A DNA stretch of 39,731 nucleotides from a virus: positions 1-39,731 of IMG/VR virus record IMGVR_UViG_3300019776_000323; one strand, 5' to 3'. Positions within the stretch are counted from its first letter, which is position 1. The number at the start of each line of letters is the position of its first letter. Below are positions 38,386 through 39,731 of this stretch, in pieces. Position numbers and translations under genes: made by a program. The notes beneath the pieces were generated by a model. The model was not told where the DNA came from. It ran no database searches and saw nothing but the letters and a program-made list of their open reading frames with translations.

Positions 38386-39007
38386 AATTTGAGTAAAAAT
38401 CAAATGATACCTGGTCCAGTGTTGCCTTTAAAAATCCGTTGTCCTCCTCGGTATAGCGGAATAGTTTTGAATTGTGGCCCGTGCCTCCGTGCATCCCTTC
38501 ACCGTGGCCCTTCATGCCTACAGAATAAATTTTTTCCGGTGCGATGGTTTCCCCTTTCAACTGCCGCCACAGTTCCATATCGACAAACCGGAAATGATCG
38601 GCTGGCCATTTGATGCAAAGATTTGGCTTAATACAGGTATTCATCATCGATGCCCGCCCCTCATGGCCGTATTTAAAATAACGCTTTGTAGGCAGGTGAT
38701 AATAGTACGTGTAATCAATCCCGAAAATATCCGGCTTCCCTGCGTTGTACCATTCCTCCACCATGTAAGCGATATAATCTTCATGATACCAGTCATCATT
38801 TTCAATAAAAAAGATCAGATCAACGTCCGGCATTTTTGCGTATCCGTGCTTATAGCGGAAACACAAATCCGGCATCTCGTCTTTTGGCTTATTGTCCATG
38901 TAGGCAATATAATCCGGGCGTAATGATTGCATCGTCATCATCCTGAAACAGTTCTCCGTCAGTTTCGGACGGTCTCCACGGTCTGGAATGATAATGCCTA
39001 TCTTCAT
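38375..39007 (-). CDS. Family 2-like glycosyltransferase, first gene of the glycan block
   Basis: The 210-residue protein starts MKIGIIIPDRGDRPKLTENC. LIFFIENDDWYHEDYIAYM (about 64-82) is the DxD-type acidic motif, and the C-terminal FRYTEEDNGFLKATLDQVSF is unrecognised. It starts 3 nt after the PAPS-reductase-like stop, so the block continues the integrase/PAPS transcript without a promoter-sized gap. Confidence 0.75.
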   Translation of the reverse strand: MKIGIIIPDRGDRPKLTENCFRMMTMQSLRPDYIAYMDNKPKDEMPDLCFRYKHGYAKMPDVDLIFFIENDDWYHEDYIAYMVEEWYNAGKPDIFGIDYTYYYHLPTKRYFKYGHEGRASMMNTCIKPNLCIKWPADHFRFVDMELWRQLKGETIAPEKIYSVGMKGHGEGMHGGTGHNSKLFRYTEEDNGFLKATLDQVSFDFYSNYVD

Positions 39008-39010
39008 AAT

Positions 39011-39690
39011 TCAATCTGTACAATATCCCGCCTGACATCCAGCACCGACACCGAAAAAGAAATCACCCTGAAGGCCAATATTCTTTATTTGCTTATAGGT
39101 CATTTCTTCTTTAAATCTTTTTAATGGTTCTTCCTTATTTGAAAACCAAGCCATTTTATTTTGGTTATCATCCCAATTCTTTCTTAACTGTTGTACTGGC
39201 TTCCAAAAGCACCCAACGCAATTGCTATCTTCAGGGAAGATTAAACCTGATGAATCAGCCCACTTTTTAACTGTGTAATGGCCAACACCGTCTTTTATTA
39301 AAGGGAATGAAGGAACTCTCCACTCCGTTTCTTCCCATTTATTTCTACTTCCGGCCTTACCTACAATGCCCTTAAATGATGATGATATATTCTTATACCA
39401 CCAATCCCAAATCGGTCGCATCTTCATTTCTGTAGTGCAAAACCTCCACATCTTGTTTGGAACTGCTTTTCTTTTATCAATCAGTTTATCAAATGAAATA
39501 CCACTTACCCAGGTTATCTCTCTGCCTAACTTTTGTTCGAGTTCTAATACAGCAATAAGTGTTTTATCATCCTCCGCAGTGGCTATAAACTCTTTACCCA
39601 ACTTATCAGATACCTTTTGTTGCAACCACTTATCAGGTGCGCACTCTTTATCTTCTATGGTAACCAATGCAAACAGATTGTAATCAGCAG
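39011..39690 (-). CDS. PP-loop / PAPS reductase-like protein, main part (continues at 1-77)
   Basis: This fragment gives residues 29-246 of the restored protein. KMWRFCTTEMKMRPIWDWWY matches the conserved CT..mK..p segment of phage PAPS-reductase-like proteins. The C-terminal part has NCVGCFWKPVQQL and GAGCQAGYCTD, four Cys spaced as a possible Fe-S or Zn site. The family activates sulfate or other substrates through adenylation. Members include sulfonucleotide reductases and DndC-type sulfur-transfer enzymes, and phage versions are mostly uncharacterised. It sits between the integrase and the glycan block and is likely expressed with them. AT-rich relative to head genes. Confidence 0.82.
39675..39690. 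repeat. 16-bp terminal overlap (identical to bases 1-16)
   Basis: AGATTGTAATCAGCAG occurs at both ends of the window. Collapsing the copies restores an intact gene across the join, so it is an assembly overlap of a circular map rather than a biological terminal repeat. Confidence 0.92.
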
Positions 39691-39731
39691 AGATCGGAAG
39701 AGCGGTTCAGCAGGAATGCCGAGACCGCTAC
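39691..39731. other. Illumina paired-end adapter remnant (not phage DNA)
   Basis: The segment starts AGATCGGAAGAGCGGTTCAG and matches the Illumina paired-end read 2 adapter for about 37 bases (to 39727), then diverges in the last four. It begins exactly where the terminal overlap ends. It must be trimmed before any analysis of termini. Confidence 0.95.

Noticed and set aside
39675-39690. Biological direct terminal repeat
   Set aside because: Sixteen bases followed at once by adapter sequence, inside a coding frame that is restored on joining, indicates an assembly overlap.

Overview
This window is almost certainly one complete temperate phage genome in circular (or circularly permuted) form. 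Bases 1-16 recur at 39675-39690. Joining the ends there restores a single 246-codon reading frame (a PP-loop/PAPS-reductase-like gene) that the contig ends cut in two, so the real genome is about 39,674 bp. The last 41 bases (39691-39731) are not biological: they begin with the Illumina paired-end adapter. The host is probably a Bacteroidota bacterium (inference). Several intergenic gaps carry TTG-N17..23-TAnnTTTG-type promoters, Shine-Dalgarno sites are rare, and the integrase, DUF5675, DUF5681 and WbqC-type genes are common in that phylum and its phages. No tRNA, CRISPR array or insertion sequence was recognised.

Layout. There are two opposed transcription units. The rightward unit (2616-8425) is the early region: small regulators, a putative annealing recombinase (3504), small DNA-binding winged-helix/HTH proteins, a chain of tiny membrane peptides with ATGA junctions (5609-6112), a replisome organiser with iteron-like repeats inside its gene (6373-7089), a possible helicase loader, and a compositionally odd accessory gene (7919). 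Everything else is leftward. In transcription order this is: the repressor operon (2511 to 1629); a 340-bp gap with two terminator hairpins and a possible attP; integrase (1258-74); the PAPS-reductase-like gene (77 through the join to 39011); a 9.6-kb block of glycan genes (39007-29411); then terminase, portal, prohead protease, major capsid, connectors, tail genes, fibres and lysis genes down to 8662. The two units converge at 8426-8661, where two hairpin-forming inverted repeats lie.

How the parts fit. A 19-bp palindrome between the divergent early and repressor promoters is the likely repressor operator. Head genes are HK97-like (terminase, portal, U35-type protease, capsid). A 674-residue tape measure implies a long tail, so a siphovirus is most likely. 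Strong terminator-like hairpins follow both the major capsid gene and the likely major tail gene. The connector-region gene at 23140-23778 carries a perfect T_TTT_TTT slippery run leading into a 105-codon extension in the -1 frame.

The most unusual part is the glycan block, about a quarter of the genome. It has eight glycosyltransferase-like genes, a sugar-nucleotide dehydratase/epimerase, two methyltransferases, a WbqC-like protein and a NodB-like deacetylase. There is no flippase, polymerase or membrane-bound transferase, and the block is joined to the integrase by overlapping genes. The tail end encodes a seven-repeat beta-propeller and an SGNH esterase-LamG protein with a Tat/lipoprotein-like N-terminus. 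The phage may therefore both build and trim glycans.
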